The notes: generated by a model from the sequence alone, not told the origin. Numbered from the stretch's first letter, positions 1-8,178 are shown. The stretch: 64,000 nucleotides of DNA from Candidatus Alistipes stercoravium (GCA_019119615.1 DWWQ01000004.1:1-64000); one strand, 5' to 3'. Made by a program: numbers and translations.

Positions 1-751
1 GATACTTCGCTCCGGCGATCAACGCACCCATGTCGAGCGAGTAGATGACCTTCGACTTCAGGTTCTCCGGAACGTCGCCGTCGATGATCCGCCGCGCGAT
101 GCCCTCGGCGATGGCCGTCTTGCCCACTCCGGCCTCACCGACCAGAATCGGGTTGTTCTTCGTACGCCGCGAAAGGATCTGCAGCACCCGGCGGATCTCC
201 TCGTCGCGGCCGATCACCGGGTCAAGTTTGCCCGACCGTGCCTGCTCGTTGAGGTTGATGGCATACTTGCCCAGCGCGTCGAACTCCTGCGAGGAGGTCT
301 GCGAATCGACCGTCGCCCCCTTGCGGAAGGTGCGGATCGCCTCGATGAGCTCCTTTTCGGTGGCTCCGGCCCGCTTGAGCAGATCGGCGGCCTGTCCGCG
401 CTCGGCCAGAAGACCCAGCAGCAGGTGCTCGACCGAAGCGTACTTGTCGCCGAAGGTCTTGGTGAAATCGACCGCACGCTGGATCACACGCGATGCGTCC
501 TGCGAAAAATACTGCTCACCGGCCCCTTCGACACGCGGCAGCGTACCCACGGCCCGGTTCACCTCTTCGCGCAAACCGCGCACATTCACGCCGACACGCC
601 CCAAAAGGAACGTTCCGAGCGAGTCGTCCTCGCGGATGAGGACGCTCAACAGATGGAGCGGATCGACAGCCTGCTGTCCGCGCTCCTGCGCCAGGGTGAG
701 CGCGGCCTGCAGCGCCTCCTGTGCCTTGATGGTTAATGTGTTGATGTTCAT
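1..751 (-). CDS. clpB: ATP-dependent chaperone ClpB, N-terminal part (cut by window edge)
   Basis: The reverse strand encodes the first ~250 residues of the Hsp100 disaggregase ClpB, which works with DnaK to resolubilise aggregated protein in the cytoplasm. The start [14 protein letters not shown] opens the double Clp-N domain (about residues 1-145). It is followed by the start of the first AAA+ domain with the Walker A motif GEAGVGKTA near residue 205. The ORF runs off the left edge, so NBD1 is incomplete and the middle domain and NBD2 lie outside the window. The ORF track shows only shadow frames here because the true frame is open to the edge. A TGTCA/TGACA palindrome about 105 bp upstream may be part of its control. 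The identity is secure from family sequence. Confidence 0.95.
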   Translation of the reverse strand, partial: MNINTLTIKAQEALQAALTLAQERGQQAVDPLHLLSVLIREDDSLGTFLLGRVGVNVRGLREEVNRAVGTLPRVEGAGEQYFSQDASRVIQRAVDFTKTFGDKYASVEHLLLGLLAERGQAADLLKRAGATEKELIEAIRTFRKGATVDSQTSSQEFDALGKYAINLNEQARSGKLDPVIGRDEEIRRVLQILSRRTKNNPILVGEAGVGKTAIAEGIARRIIDGDVPENLKSKVIYSLDMGALIAGAKY

Positions 752-856
752 ATCCGTTTGTTTTTACTTGTTTTCGTTTCGGTTTTCGAACATCTTCTCC
801 GCAAAACGCCTGCCACATCCGGCAGCGGGACATTTCGGCACTTTTTATCGCAAAAA

Positions 857-871
857 TGTCATTAATTGACA
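857..871. promoter_or_regulatory. 15-bp palindrome upstream of clpB
   Basis: TGTCATTAATTGACA is a perfect inverted repeat (5-bp arms, 5-bp AT centre) in the clpB/uraH-like intergenic region. It lies just upstream, in the clpB direction, of an AT-rich stretch that could hold the clpB promoter. An operator role is inference. Confidence 0.3.
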
Positions 872-904
872 GTCCCGCGCTGACACGCCCCGTCATTTCG
901 GCAG

Positions 905-928
905 AAAAAAGGGAGGCCGAAGCCTCCC
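905..928 (-). terminator. Rho-independent terminator of the HIU-hydrolase gene
   Basis: On the minus strand GGGAGGC, a TTCG loop and GCCTCCC are followed by TTTTTT, 26 bp after the stop codon of the 955-1374 gene. Confidence 0.8.
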
Positions 929-954
929 CGAAGAACACGATCGGCACGCGGCGG

Positions 955-1374
955 TCAGTTGCCGCGGTAGGTCGCATATCCGTTTGCCGACATGGTGATC
1001 GGGATGTGGTAATGGCCGCGCTCCTCGATGCGGAAGACCACCTCGACCCAGGGATAGATCGACCGCTCGCCGAGGGCCTCGAAATAGGGCGCCGTCTCGA
1101 AACGGAGCCGATAGACCCCGTCGTTGGGCTGCCCGCCGAGGGGCAGCAGGTCGGCTATGCGGCCGTTGCGGTCGGTGCGCCGCTCGGCAACCGGCTGCCA
1201 TGAGCCATCCTCCGCAAGCCGCGAAAGCGTTACGCGGACATCCGCAGCCGGCACTCCGCGCGACGTATCGAGCATGTGCGTACTCAACTGACAGGAGGGT
1301 TCCTGTGCCGGCGCCGTGCCGGCGAAACCGAGGGCAAGGAGCAGCAGGGCTCCCGCCAGAATCCATCTTCTCAT
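955..1374 (-). CDS. Secreted 5-hydroxyisourate hydrolase (transthyretin-like family)
   Basis: This 139-residue protein belongs to the transthyretin-like HIU hydrolase family, which opens 5-hydroxyisourate to OHCU in uric acid breakdown. It has the family N-terminal signature LSTHMLDTSRGVPAADV and a C-terminal motif YATYRGN (the usual ending is YRGS, so the final residue differs). A cleavable signal peptide (about residues 1-23, ending in APA-Q) precedes the domain, so the product is predicted periplasmic. There is no uricase or OHCU decarboxylase gene nearby, so whether urate is the real substrate is open. It has its own minus-strand TATATTTG promoter at 1525-1532, giving a leader of about 145 nt that contains a GGGCGC/GCGCCC hairpin, and its own terminator. 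Confidence 0.85.
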   Translation of the reverse strand: MRRWILAGALLLLALGFAGTAPAQEPSCQLSTHMLDTSRGVPAADVRVTLSRLAEDGSWQPVAERRTDRNGRIADLLPLGGQPNDGVYRLRFETAPYFEALGERSIYPWVEVVFRIEERGHYHIPITMSANGYATYRGN

Positions 1375-1524
1375 AACTGTACGTTTTACGGGTTACACAT
1401 ATCCGAATACCCCGCCTGCGCCCCTCCGCCGGAAATCCATCCTCCACATCGCCCTGCAGGAACGGACCTCGGGCGCGGGCGCCCGGGGAATCCGTATCAC
1501 ACACTCCCCCGAAAGGAGTTTCGA

Positions 1525-1532
1525 CAAATATA
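1525..1532 (-). promoter_or_regulatory. -7 box for the HIU-hydrolase gene
   Basis: The minus strand reads TATATTTG, matching the Bacteroidota sigma-ABfr -7 consensus TAnnTTTG. It is ~150 nt upstream of the start codon and divergent from the dnaX promoter. Confidence 0.6.
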
Positions 1533-1566
1533 GGCCGCACGTCCGGAATATGCAAAAATATTTTCC

Positions 1567-1574
1567 TATCTTTG
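1567..1574 (+). promoter_or_regulatory. dnaX -7 box immediately at the start codon
   Basis: TATCTTTG ends only 7 nt before the dnaX ATG. With the usual Bacteroidota start site a few bases past the box, the transcript would begin at or next to the start codon, i.e. be leaderless. Confidence 0.65.
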
Positions 1575-1581
1575 CGTCATC

Positions 1582-3498
1582 ATGAGTGATTTCATCGTCA
1601 GCGCACGCAAATACCGCCCTGCGACGTTCCGCTCGGTCGTCGGACAGAAGCACATCACCTCGACGCTTCAGAACGCCATCGAGCGCGGCCAGCTGGCCCA
1701 TGCCTACCTCTTCTGCGGACCCCGCGGCGTGGGCAAGACCACCTGCGCCCGCATCTTCGCCAAGGCGATCAACTGCCTCGCGCCCCACGGCGCCGAGGCC
1801 TGCAACGAATGCGAATCGTGCCGCTCGTTCAACGAGGGTCGCTCCCTGAACATCCACGAACTCGACGCCGCGTCGAACAACTCCGTGGAGGACATCCGCA
1901 CGCTCATCGAGCAGGTGCGGATCATTCCCCAGGTGGGACGCTACTCGGTCTTCATCATCGACGAGGTGCACATGCTCTCGGCGGCGGCCTTCAACGCCTT
2001 CCTGAAGACCCTCGAGGAGCCGCCCGCCCACGCGATCTTCATCCTCGCAACCACCGAAAAACACAAGATCCTCCCGACGATCCTCTCGCGCTGCCAGATC
2101 TACGACTTCAACCGCATCCGCGTCGAGGACGCCGTCGATTACCTCAAGTACATCGCCTCCGAGGAGGGCATCACCGCCGACGAGGAGTCGCTGAACCTCA
2201 TCGCGCAGAAGGCCGACGGCGGCATGCTCGACGCCCTGTCGATGTTCGACAAGGCCGTCTCGTTCTGCGGCACGACGCTCGACTACCGCAACGTCGCCCG
2301 CACGCTCAACGTTCTGGATTACGACACCTATTTCCGGATGACCGACCTGCTGTGGGCCGGTAACTACATCGAGGCGCTCGTCGCCTTCGACGAGGTGCTC
2401 TCCAACGGCTTCTCGGGCCAGACCTTCATGGCGGGCCTCAACCGCCACATGCGCGACCTGCTCATGGCCAAGCGCCCCGAGACGCTGCGGCTCATCGAGA
2501 TGACCGGTACGCTGCTGGAGCGATACCGGACGCAGGCGGGCGCCTGCAGTGTCGAGTTTCTGTTCGGGGCGATCGCCCTGCTGACGGAACTCGACGGAAA
2601 GATACGACAATCGTCCAACCAACGATTGCTCGTCGAGCTGGGACTGATGAAAATCGCCGGTCTCGGCCAAAAAAAAAATAATCCCCTGACATCTTCCGAC
2701 GCCGGCGCGCTTCCCGATCTGGATGCTCCCCGCGTCTCCGCAGCGACCACTGAACGTATTGCTCCGGGAAACGGCGGAAGCGTTACGGCGCCATCCGCGA
2801 CGGCTCCGGCAGCCCCGGTCCCGGCTGCGGCGGCAACTCCGGCTGCACCGGCAACTTCAGTTGCGCCGGTCCCGGCAACAACGGCGGCAGCCGCCGCCCC
2901 GGCAGCCGGGGATTCCGAAGCGCAGCCGGCCGGAAACCCTGACAGCCCCCGTGCCGAGGCCGAACCGGGAAAGCCCGCTGCGGAAAAACCGGCAACGCCC
3001 TCCGGCCCGGCGCCGCAACGGACGACGGCCCGGCGGCCGCTGATCTCCGGCGCCTCGCTTTCGGAGCTGCTCGCCTCGGCAACCGCCCCGGCAGCCGTCG
3101 CCGAAGAGCCGGAGAAACAGGAGCAGACCGCGATGGAGATCGACCCCGAGTGCGCAGCTAAGCTGGAGGAGTGCCGGGAGCAGATCCTCGAACTGATCCG
3201 CTCGCGACGCCCGCGTTTCGTGGCAGTTTTCGAGCAGATGACCTTCCGCGACCAGACGATCGAGGTACGGGTACCGACGCAGGACCTGCATGACGAGATC
3301 CTGCGCAGCCGCACCGCGATGCTCCTGCGGATCGCCGAGATGGCGGGGATTACCGGACGCATCGAGCTGGAGGTTACCGTCGATGAGCAGATCCGGGCCA
3401 AACGCCCGATCCGGCTTGAGGACCGGGTGAAATACCTGACGGAGAAGAACCCGCAGATTGCGGAGCTCCGGCGGGCGCTGGACCTCGAGGTGGAGTGA
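1582..3498 (+). CDS. dnaX: DNA polymerase III subunits gamma/tau
   Basis: This is the 638-residue clamp-loader ATPase that loads the beta clamp and, as tau, couples polymerase and helicase. The N-terminus has Walker A GPRGVGKTT (about residues 45-53), a four-Cys zinc module (CLAPHGAEACNECESC), Walker B FIIDEVHML and a sensor-1 region ending in LSRC. Domains II-III run to about residue 360. A Pro/Ala-rich linker (about 375-495) leads to the tau C-terminal domain. At the linker boundary codons 363-366 are CAA AAA AAA AAT, an uninterrupted run of ten A in a gene that otherwise mostly uses AAG for lysine. Slippage there meets TAA at once in one frame and TGA four codons on in the other, which would give a ~366-residue gamma form (see findings). 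The start is the canonical MSDFIVSARKYRP. It is followed by tyrS after 45 bp. Confidence 0.97.
   Translation: MSDFIVSARKYRPATFRSVVGQKHITSTLQNAIERGQLAHAYLFCGPRGVGKTTCARIFAKAINCLAPHGAEACNECESCRSFNEGRSLNIHELDAASNNSVEDIRTLIEQVRIIPQVGRYSVFIIDEVHMLSAAAFNAFLKTLEEPPAHAIFILATTEKHKILPTILSRCQIYDFNRIRVEDAVDYLKYIASEEGITADEESLNLIAQKADGGMLDALSMFDKAVSFCGTTLDYRNVARTLNVLDYDTYFRMTDLLWAGNYIEALVAFDEVLSNGFSGQTFMAGLNRHMRDLLMAKRPETLRLIEMTGTLLERYRTQAGACSVEFLFGAIALLTELDGKIRQSSNQRLLVELGLMKIAGLGQKKNNPLTSSDAGALPDLDAPRVSAATTERIAPGNGGSVTAPSATAPAAPVPAAAATPAAPATSVAPVPATTAAAAAPAAGDSEAQPAGNPDSPRAEAEPGKPAAEKPATPSGPAPQRTTARRPLISGASLSELLASATAPAAVAEEPEKQEQTAMEIDPECAAKLEECREQILELIRSRRPRFVAVFEQMTFRDQTIEVRVPTQDLHDEILRSRTAMLLRIAEMAGITGRIELEVTVDEQIRAKRPIRLEDRVKYLTEKNPQIAELRRALDLEVE
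2669..2689 (+). other. dnaX: Candidate programmed slippage site in dnaX (A10 plus flanking stops)
   Basis: Ten consecutive A (2669-2678) are followed by TAATCCCCTGA. Frame 0 reads through. An added A or -1 shift hits TAA at 2679-2681. A lost A or +1 shift hits TGA at 2687-2689. The position matches the boundary between clamp-loader domain III and the tau linker. In E. coli (-1 ribosomal frameshift) and Thermus (transcriptional slippage in an A run), gamma is made by such an event; that it happens here is inference. Confidence 0.6.
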
Positions 3499-3543
3499 TC
3501 CTCCGCCCGGAAGACAAAACAGAAAACAAAAACAACAAGAAAT

Positions 3544-4836
3544 ATGAAAAACTTTATCGAAGAACTCGAATGGCGCGGGATGATCCACACGATCATGCCC
3601 GGCGCAAAGGAACAACTCGAAAAGGAGATGACGACGGCCTACCTGGGCATCGATCCCACGGCCGACTCGCTGCACATCGGCCACCTGGTGGGCGTAATGA
3701 TCCTCAAGCACTTCCAGATGTGCGGCCACCGTCCGCTGGCGCTCGTCGGAGGTGCCACGGGCATGATCGGCGACCCCTCGGGCAAGTCGCAGGAGCGCAA
3801 TCTGCTCGACGAGCAGACCCTCCGCCACAACCAGGAGGCGATCAAGGCCCAGCTGGCCAAGCTGCTCGACTTCGATTCCGACGCGCCGAATGCCGCCCGT
3901 CTGGTGAACAACTACGACTGGATGAAGGAGTTCACGTTCCTCGAATTTATCCGCGACATCGGCAAGTGCATCACGGTCAATTACATGATGGCGAAGGATT
4001 CGGTCAAGAAGCGCTTCAACGGCGAGGGCGACGGCATGTCGTTCACCGAGTTCACCTACCAGCTCGTGCAGGGTTACGACTTCCTGCACCTTTACGAGAC
4101 GATGAACTGCAAGATCCAGCTCGGAGGCGCCGACCAGTGGGGCAACATCACCACCGGCACCGAGCTCATCCGCCGCAAGCTGGGTCCCGAGGCCGAGGCG
4201 TTCGCCATCACCTGCCCGCTGATCACCAAGGCCGACGGCACGAAGTTCGGCAAAACCGAGAGCGGCAACGTCTGGCTCGACCCGCGCTACACCTCGCCCT
4301 ACAAGTTTTACCAGTTCTGGCTCAACGTCAGCGACGAGGACGCCAAGCGCTACATCAAGATCTTCACGCTGCTCGACCGCGAGACGATCGAGGCGCTGAT
4401 CGCCGAGCATGAGGCAGCCCCGCACCTGCGCGTGCTCCAGAAGCGGCTGGCGCAGGAGGTTACCACGATGATCCACTCGCGCGAGGAGTACGAGAAGGCC
4501 GTCGAGGCTTCGGCAATTCTCTTCGGAGGGGCCACCTCCGAGGCGCTGCACCGCCTCGACGAGCAGACGCTGCTGCAGGTCTTCGAGGGCGTGCCGCAGT
4601 ACCGCATCGCCCGCACGGAGCTCGGCATGCCCTTCGTGGAGCTCGCCGCCGAGAAGACGCAGGTATTCCCCTCGAAGGGTGAGTGCCGCAAGATGGTCCA
4701 GGGCGGCGGCGTGTCGCTCAACAAGGAGAAGGTTACCGACCCGATGCGTCCGGTTATCGGGGGGGACCTCATCGCCGGAAAGTACCTCCTCGTGCAGCGC
4801 GGCAAGAAGAACTACTACCTGGTCATCGCCGAATAG
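3544..4836 (+). CDS. tyrS: Tyrosyl-tRNA synthetase
   Basis: This 430-residue class I aminoacyl-tRNA synthetase charges tRNA-Tyr in the cytoplasm. It shows the HIGH signature (SLHIGHLVG, about residue 40), the tyrosine-binding core with GGADQWGNI (about residue 198), a KMSKS-loop equivalent KFGKT (about residue 238) and a C-terminal S4-type RNA-binding domain ([19 protein letters not shown]). The length is normal for bacterial TyrS. It lies 45 bp after dnaX and only 1 bp before folB, so the three genes probably form one transcript. Confidence 0.98.
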   Translation: MKNFIEELEWRGMIHTIMPGAKEQLEKEMTTAYLGIDPTADSLHIGHLVGVMILKHFQMCGHRPLALVGGATGMIGDPSGKSQERNLLDEQTLRHNQEAIKAQLAKLLDFDSDAPNAARLVNNYDWMKEFTFLEFIRDIGKCITVNYMMAKDSVKKRFNGEGDGMSFTEFTYQLVQGYDFLHLYETMNCKIQLGGADQWGNITTGTELIRRKLGPEAEAFAITCPLITKADGTKFGKTESGNVWLDPRYTSPYKFYQFWLNVSDEDAKRYIKIFTLLDRETIEALIAEHEAAPHLRVLQKRLAQEVTTMIHSREEYEKAVEASAILFGGATSEALHRLDEQTLLQVFEGVPQYRIARTELGMPFVELAAEKTQVFPSKGECRKMVQGGGVSLNKEKVTDPMRPVIGGDLIAGKYLLVQRGKKNYYLVIAE

Positions 4837-4837
4837 G

Positions 4838-5191
4838 ATGGAGTACCGGATCATTCTCGAGCGTATGGAGTTCCGGGCGCTGCACGGCTGCTACGAACTC
4901 GAACGCAAGGTGGGCAACCGTTTCACGGTCGATCTGGAACTCACGGCCGAACTGGGCGACGTGGCTGCGGAAGACAGCGTGGAACTGGCGATCAACTACC
5001 TCACCGTGTATGAGATCGTCCGCGGACAGATGCGCATCACGCAGCGGACGATCGAACGTGTGGCCATGAACATCCTCGACGCGCTCCATGCCGCGTTCCC
5101 GCAGTTGCGGCACGCGAAATGCAAGGTATCCAAGCTGGCGCCCCCGTTGGGCGGCAAGCTCGACCGGGTCAGCGTCGTTCTCGAAAAATAG
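4838..5191 (+). CDS. folB: Dihydroneopterin aldolase
   Basis: This 117-residue folate-pathway enzyme converts 7,8-dihydroneopterin to 6-hydroxymethyl-dihydropterin plus glycolaldehyde. The start MEYRIILERMEFRALHGCY is typical of FolB, with the catalytic-region motif FRALHGCYELERK. The C-terminus VSKLAPPLGGKLDRVSV contains the conserved K-x(2-3)-P pattern of the family. The ATG is 1 bp after the tyrS stop, so I use it rather than the longer ORF-track start at 4679, which would lie inside tyrS. A strong hairpin follows at 5197-5227. Confidence 0.93.
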   Translation: MEYRIILERMEFRALHGCYELERKVGNRFTVDLELTAELGDVAAEDSVELAINYLTVYEIVRGQMRITQRTIERVAMNILDALHAAFPQLRHAKCKVSKLAPPLGGKLDRVSVVLEK

Positions 5192-5196
5192 CGGAG

Positions 5197-5234
5197 CGGC
5201 AGGCAGGCTCCCGCAGCCTGTCTGCCGTCCTTTT
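5197..5234 (+). terminator. Hairpin after folB
   Basis: CGGCAGGCAGGCT pairs with AGCCTGTCTGCCG (13 bp, one G-U) around a 5-nt loop, followed by TCCTTTT. It probably ends the dnaX-tyrS-folB transcript, although the transporter ATG is only ~30 bp on, so partial read-through is possible. Confidence 0.7.
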
Positions 5235-5264
5235 ATCGGTTTGCCGGGATAAAACGATCGAACC

Positions 5265-6620
5265 ATGAAACATACACACCCCCATCCCCGCGCCACGCTG
5301 GGCGGGAAGTTGAGCGCCGTGCTGGTGGCAGCCGGCAGTTCGGTAGGTCTGGGAAACATCTGGCGTTTCCCCTATGTCGCCGGAGACAACGGCGGCGGCG
5401 CCTTTCTGGTCATCTATATCCTCTGCGTCCTGCTGCTCGGGCTGCCCCTGATGCTCGCGGAGTTCACCGTGGGCCGCGCCTCGCACCGCAACGCCGTGGG
5501 CGCCTTCCGCGCCCTCGACCCGAAATGGGGCCTTTTGGGATACATCGGGGTGCTGTCGGCCTTCCTCATCCTGGGTTTCTACCTCGTGGTCTCGGGCTGG
5601 ACGGCCGAATACATGGTCCACTCGCTGACGGGCGACCTGGCCCACTACTCCACGGCCGCGGAATACGAGCAGATCTTCACGAACTTCATCGCCAACCCCT
5701 GGCGACCGCTGCTCTACACGGTAATTTTCGCCCTGGCAACGCATTTCATCATCGCCCTGGGCGTACAGAAGGGCATCGAACGCTCGGCCAAGGTGCTCAT
5801 GCCGCTGCTCTTCGTCGTACTCATCCTCCTCTCGATCCACTCGCTGCTCATGCCCGGCAGCGGCGAGGGACTGCGCTTCTTCTTCCAGCCCGACTTCTCG
5901 AAAGTTACCCCTTCGACCCTGCTCGTAGCCATGGGACAGGCCTTCTTCTCGCTTTCGATCGGCATCGGCACGATGATTACCTACGCCTCCTACTTCAAGC
6001 CGGAGACCAACCTGCGGCATACGGCCCTGAACGTTACGATCCTCGACACGCTCGTGGCCGTACTGGCCGGCGTGGTGATCTTCCCGGCGGTTTTCAGCGT
6101 CGGCATCGAGCCCTCGTCGGGGCCCTCGCTGGTTTTCATCACCCTGCCGAGCATCTTCAACGGCATGCCGTTGAGCATGGTATGGTCCACGATCTTCTTC
6201 CTGCTGCTGGTCGTGGCGGCCCTCACCTCGACGATCTCGCTCCACGAGGTCATCACGGTCTACCTGCATGAGGAGTGGCACATGAGCCGCCGCGCCGCCG
6301 CCTGGGCCACGACCCTCTCGACCATCGTCCTGGGCGCCGCCGCCTCGCTTTCGATGGGCGTATGGAGCGGCTGGTCGATCTGCGGCATGAACCTCTTCGA
6401 CTCGCTCGACTTCGTAACGGCCAACATCATGCTGCCCGTCGGGGCGCTGCTCACCTGCCTGTTTGTCGGCTGGCGGCTCGACCGGGAAGTGCTCCACGCC
6501 CAGATGACCAACAACGGGACGCTCCCCTTCCGGATCTACCGGGTCTTCATCCTGCTGCTCCGCTACTTCTGTCCGGCCGTGCTGCTGCTCGTATTCCTCG
6601 ACAATCTGGGGGTCTTCTGA
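5265..6620 (+). CDS. Sodium-dependent transporter, NSS (SNF) family
   Basis: This 451-residue inner-membrane protein has about 11-12 hydrophobic segments and belongs to the neurotransmitter:sodium symporter family, whose bacterial members (LeuT, MhsT, TnaT-like) import amino acids with Na+. The N-terminal signature AGSSVGLGNIWRFPYVAGDNGGGAF (residues ~24-48) contains the unwound TM1 region that binds Na+ and substrate. SIGIGTMITYASYF in the middle corresponds to TM6. The substrate cannot be read from sequence. It is isolated, with terminator-like hairpins on both sides. Confidence 0.93.
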   Translation: MKHTHPHPRATLGGKLSAVLVAAGSSVGLGNIWRFPYVAGDNGGGAFLVIYILCVLLLGLPLMLAEFTVGRASHRNAVGAFRALDPKWGLLGYIGVLSAFLILGFYLVVSGWTAEYMVHSLTGDLAHYSTAAEYEQIFTNFIANPWRPLLYTVIFALATHFIIALGVQKGIERSAKVLMPLLFVVLILLSIHSLLMPGSGEGLRFFFQPDFSKVTPSTLLVAMGQAFFSLSIGIGTMITYASYFKPETNLRHTALNVTILDTLVAVLAGVVIFPAVFSVGIEPSSGPSLVFITLPSIFNGMPLSMVWSTIFFLLLVVAALTSTISLHEVITVYLHEEWHMSRRAAAWATTLSTIVLGAAASLSMGVWSGWSICGMNLFDSLDFVTANIMLPVGALLTCLFVGWRLDREVLHAQMTNNGTLPFRIYRVFILLLRYFCPAVLLLVFLDNLGVF

Positions 6621-6673
6621 TCCGGGTTTTCGGGCGGCCGGAGCCCGTCTCTTCGATCTTCACGGCACGGCAC

Positions 6674-6710
6674 AAAAAAAGTACGGCTCCGTATGGAGTC
6701 GTACTTTTTT
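6674..6710 (+). terminator. Rho-independent terminator after the NSS transporter
   Basis: AAAAAAAGTACGGCTCC, a GTAT loop and GGAGTCGTACTTTTTT form a long stem with one G-U and a T-run, ~55 bp after the stop codon. Confidence 0.85.
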
Positions 6711-6782
6711 ATGCGACGGCCGACCATGCTGTCTGCATGCGGAGCGTCTGTGTCATACTGCCACCCGGGATCTTCTGCCCCT

Positions 6783-6827
6783 CTCCTGTCCTTCTCCTGT
6801 CCTTCTTCTGTCCTTCTCCTGCCCCTT
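6783..6827. repeat. Four tandem ~11-bp units between the transporter and ribH
   Basis: CTCCTGTCCTT occurs twice exactly, then CTTCTGTCCTT and CTCCTGCCCCTT: a degenerate 11-bp minisatellite in the convergent intergenic space, 17 bp from the ribH stop. No coding role is apparent; the unit is not a multiple of three. Confidence 0.75.
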
Positions 6828-6843
6828 TCTGCGGCCCCCCGGA

Positions 6844-7374
6844 TCAGTTGATGTTCCGGCGGTCGGGTTCGTGGTCGGGAGAGGCGGCCTCCATGTCGAT
6901 CTGCAGCTTGACCATGTTGATCGCGGCAGCGGCGGCCTCATCGCCCTTGTTGCCGAGGCGGCCTCCGCAACGGTCCAATGCCTGCTGCATGTCGTTTACG
7001 GTCAGGATACCGAACGCTATGGGCATGTTCCACTGGATCTGCAGCTGCGTGATGCCCTGCGTAACCCCCTGGCAGATGAAGTCGAAATGGCGCGTATCGC
7101 CCTGGATGACGCATCCGAGTGCGATCACGGCATCCACATCGGTATATTCGGCGAAGAACTGGGCGCCGAGCGCCAGCTCGAAGGTTCCGGGAACATACTT
7201 GATCTGGATGTTCATGTCGGGACACCCCGCGGCACGCAGGGTCCGCACGGCACCCTCCAGCAACGCCTCCGTAACCTCGCGGTTCCACTCGGCCACCACG
7301 ATGCCGAAGCGCATGTCGGCAGCCGAAGGAAGCGGTCCGTCGAAGTGGGAAAGATTGTGATTCCGCGTCGCCAT
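6844..7374 (-). CDS. ribH: 6,7-dimethyl-8-ribityllumazine synthase
   Basis: This 176-residue riboflavin-pathway enzyme condenses 5-amino-6-ribitylaminouracil with 3,4-dihydroxy-2-butanone 4-phosphate. Recognisable parts are RFGIVVAEWNREVTEAL (substrate-binding N-terminal strand), VPGTFELALGAQ, ALGCVIQGDTRHFDFIC with the catalytic histidine region, and PIAFGILTVNDMQQAL. About 15 residues past the usual end form a charged tail (DHEPDRRNIN). It starts 13 bp after the TPR gene and is probably co-transcribed with it. I see no FMN riboswitch in front. Confidence 0.96.
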   Translation of the reverse strand: MATRNHNLSHFDGPLPSAADMRFGIVVAEWNREVTEALLEGAVRTLRAAGCPDMNIQIKYVPGTFELALGAQFFAEYTDVDAVIALGCVIQGDTRHFDFICQGVTQGITQLQIQWNMPIAFGILTVNDMQQALDRCGGRLGNKGDEAAAAAINMVKLQIDMEAASPDHEPDRRNIN

Positions 7375-7387
7375 ATCCGTGTCCGGT

Positions 7388-8077
7388 TTACTTGTTGTTT
7401 ACGCCGCCGAGCAGTTTCTCGGCCTCACGGGCCTCGACAGATGCGGGATAGCTGTTGATAATCCGTTCGTAGAGGGCAGCGGCAGCAGCGTTGTTGCCCT
7501 GGGCCTGCTCGGCGAGACCCGCCTTGCGCAGGTACATCGGAGCCGTCCAGTTGTTGTCGGCAGCCTCCACGGCCTTCTTGTAGAAGGAGACGGCCTGTGC
7601 ATAGTTCTGCTGCTCGACGGCCACATCGCCCTGCAGTCCGTAGTTCTGGGCATTGACGATGGCTCCGGGAAGGCCCTTCACCGGCTTGTACTTGGCCAGA
7701 TAGGCGGCGGCATTGGCCAGATCGCCCGTACGCAGGTAGCAGATGCCGGCATAGTGCTTGGCCAGGTTACCCGACGGGGTCGAACCGTATTGCTCGATCA
7801 CATCGAGGAAACCGGCGCCGTTGGCATCGCCCTCGAGAGCCAGCGTAAAGTCGGGCGTCTCCGCCTCGAAGCGCGCCTGTGCCTCGGCGATCATCTCGGC
7901 AGCCTTCTCGGCGCGCGGAGCCACGATCAGGGACCGGTAACCGAACACGAGTGCTGCGAGAATCAGCAACCCGAGAAAAATGTAGATGAATTTACGACCG
8001 TTCTGCTCGAAGAAAGCTTCCGTCCGGTTCATCGCTTGGCCGAGACCTACCGTTTCGGCAACGTTCTGCTTCGTCAT
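7388..8077 (-). CDS. Membrane-anchored tetratricopeptide repeat protein (YfgM-like)
   Basis: This 229-residue protein has a short cytoplasmic N-terminus, one transmembrane helix (about residues 30-48, FIYIFLGLLILAALVFGY) and a periplasmic helical-repeat domain. The repeats contain TPR-like segments such as NLAKHYAGICYLRTGDLANAAAYL and QQNYAQAVSFYKKAVEA. The topology resembles YfgM, an accessory of the SecYEG translocon, but the specific role is not provable here. It precedes ribH by 13 bp. Its promoter (TATCTTTG, minus strand, 8121-8128) is divergent from recF. Confidence 0.8.
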   Translation of the reverse strand: MTKQNVAETVGLGQAMNRTEAFFEQNGRKFIYIFLGLLILAALVFGYRSLIVAPRAEKAAEMIAEAQARFEAETPDFTLALEGDANGAGFLDVIEQYGSTPSGNLAKHYAGICYLRTGDLANAAAYLAKYKPVKGLPGAIVNAQNYGLQGDVAVEQQNYAQAVSFYKKAVEAADNNWTAPMYLRKAGLAEQAQGNNAAAAALYERIINSYPASVEAREAEKLLGGVNNK

Positions 8078-8120
8078 ATTGTTTCGATGTTTTTAGTTTA
8101 TATTTCCACACAATAGGCAG

Positions 8121-8128
8121 CAAAGATA
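8121..8128 (-). promoter_or_regulatory. -7 box for the TPR-ribH operon
   Basis: The minus strand reads TATCTTTG, ~45 nt upstream of the TPR gene start, back to back with the recF promoter. Confidence 0.6.
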
Positions 8129-8170
8129 CAAAACTATTCACAATGTACAATGTCGTGTCCGGATTTTTTG

Positions 8171-8178
8171 TAATTTTG
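8171..8178 (+). promoter_or_regulatory. recF -7 box, 4 nt before the start codon
   Basis: TAATTTTG matches TAnnTTTG and ends 4 nt before the recF ATG (8183), implying a leaderless recF mRNA. No other good box is seen further upstream on this strand. Confidence 0.55.

Noticed and set aside
45-869. 274-codon plus-strand ORF at the left edge
   Set aside because: Shadow of clpB, whose true minus-strand frame is unmistakable.
6753-6941. 62-codon minus-strand ORF over the 11-bp repeats
   Set aside because: Low-complexity Arg/Gly/Glu product created by the repeat; overlaps the ribH 3' end in another frame.
7375-7387. FMN riboswitch before ribH
   Set aside because: Only 13 bp separate ribH from the upstream TPR gene, and the TPR leader is ~50 nt.
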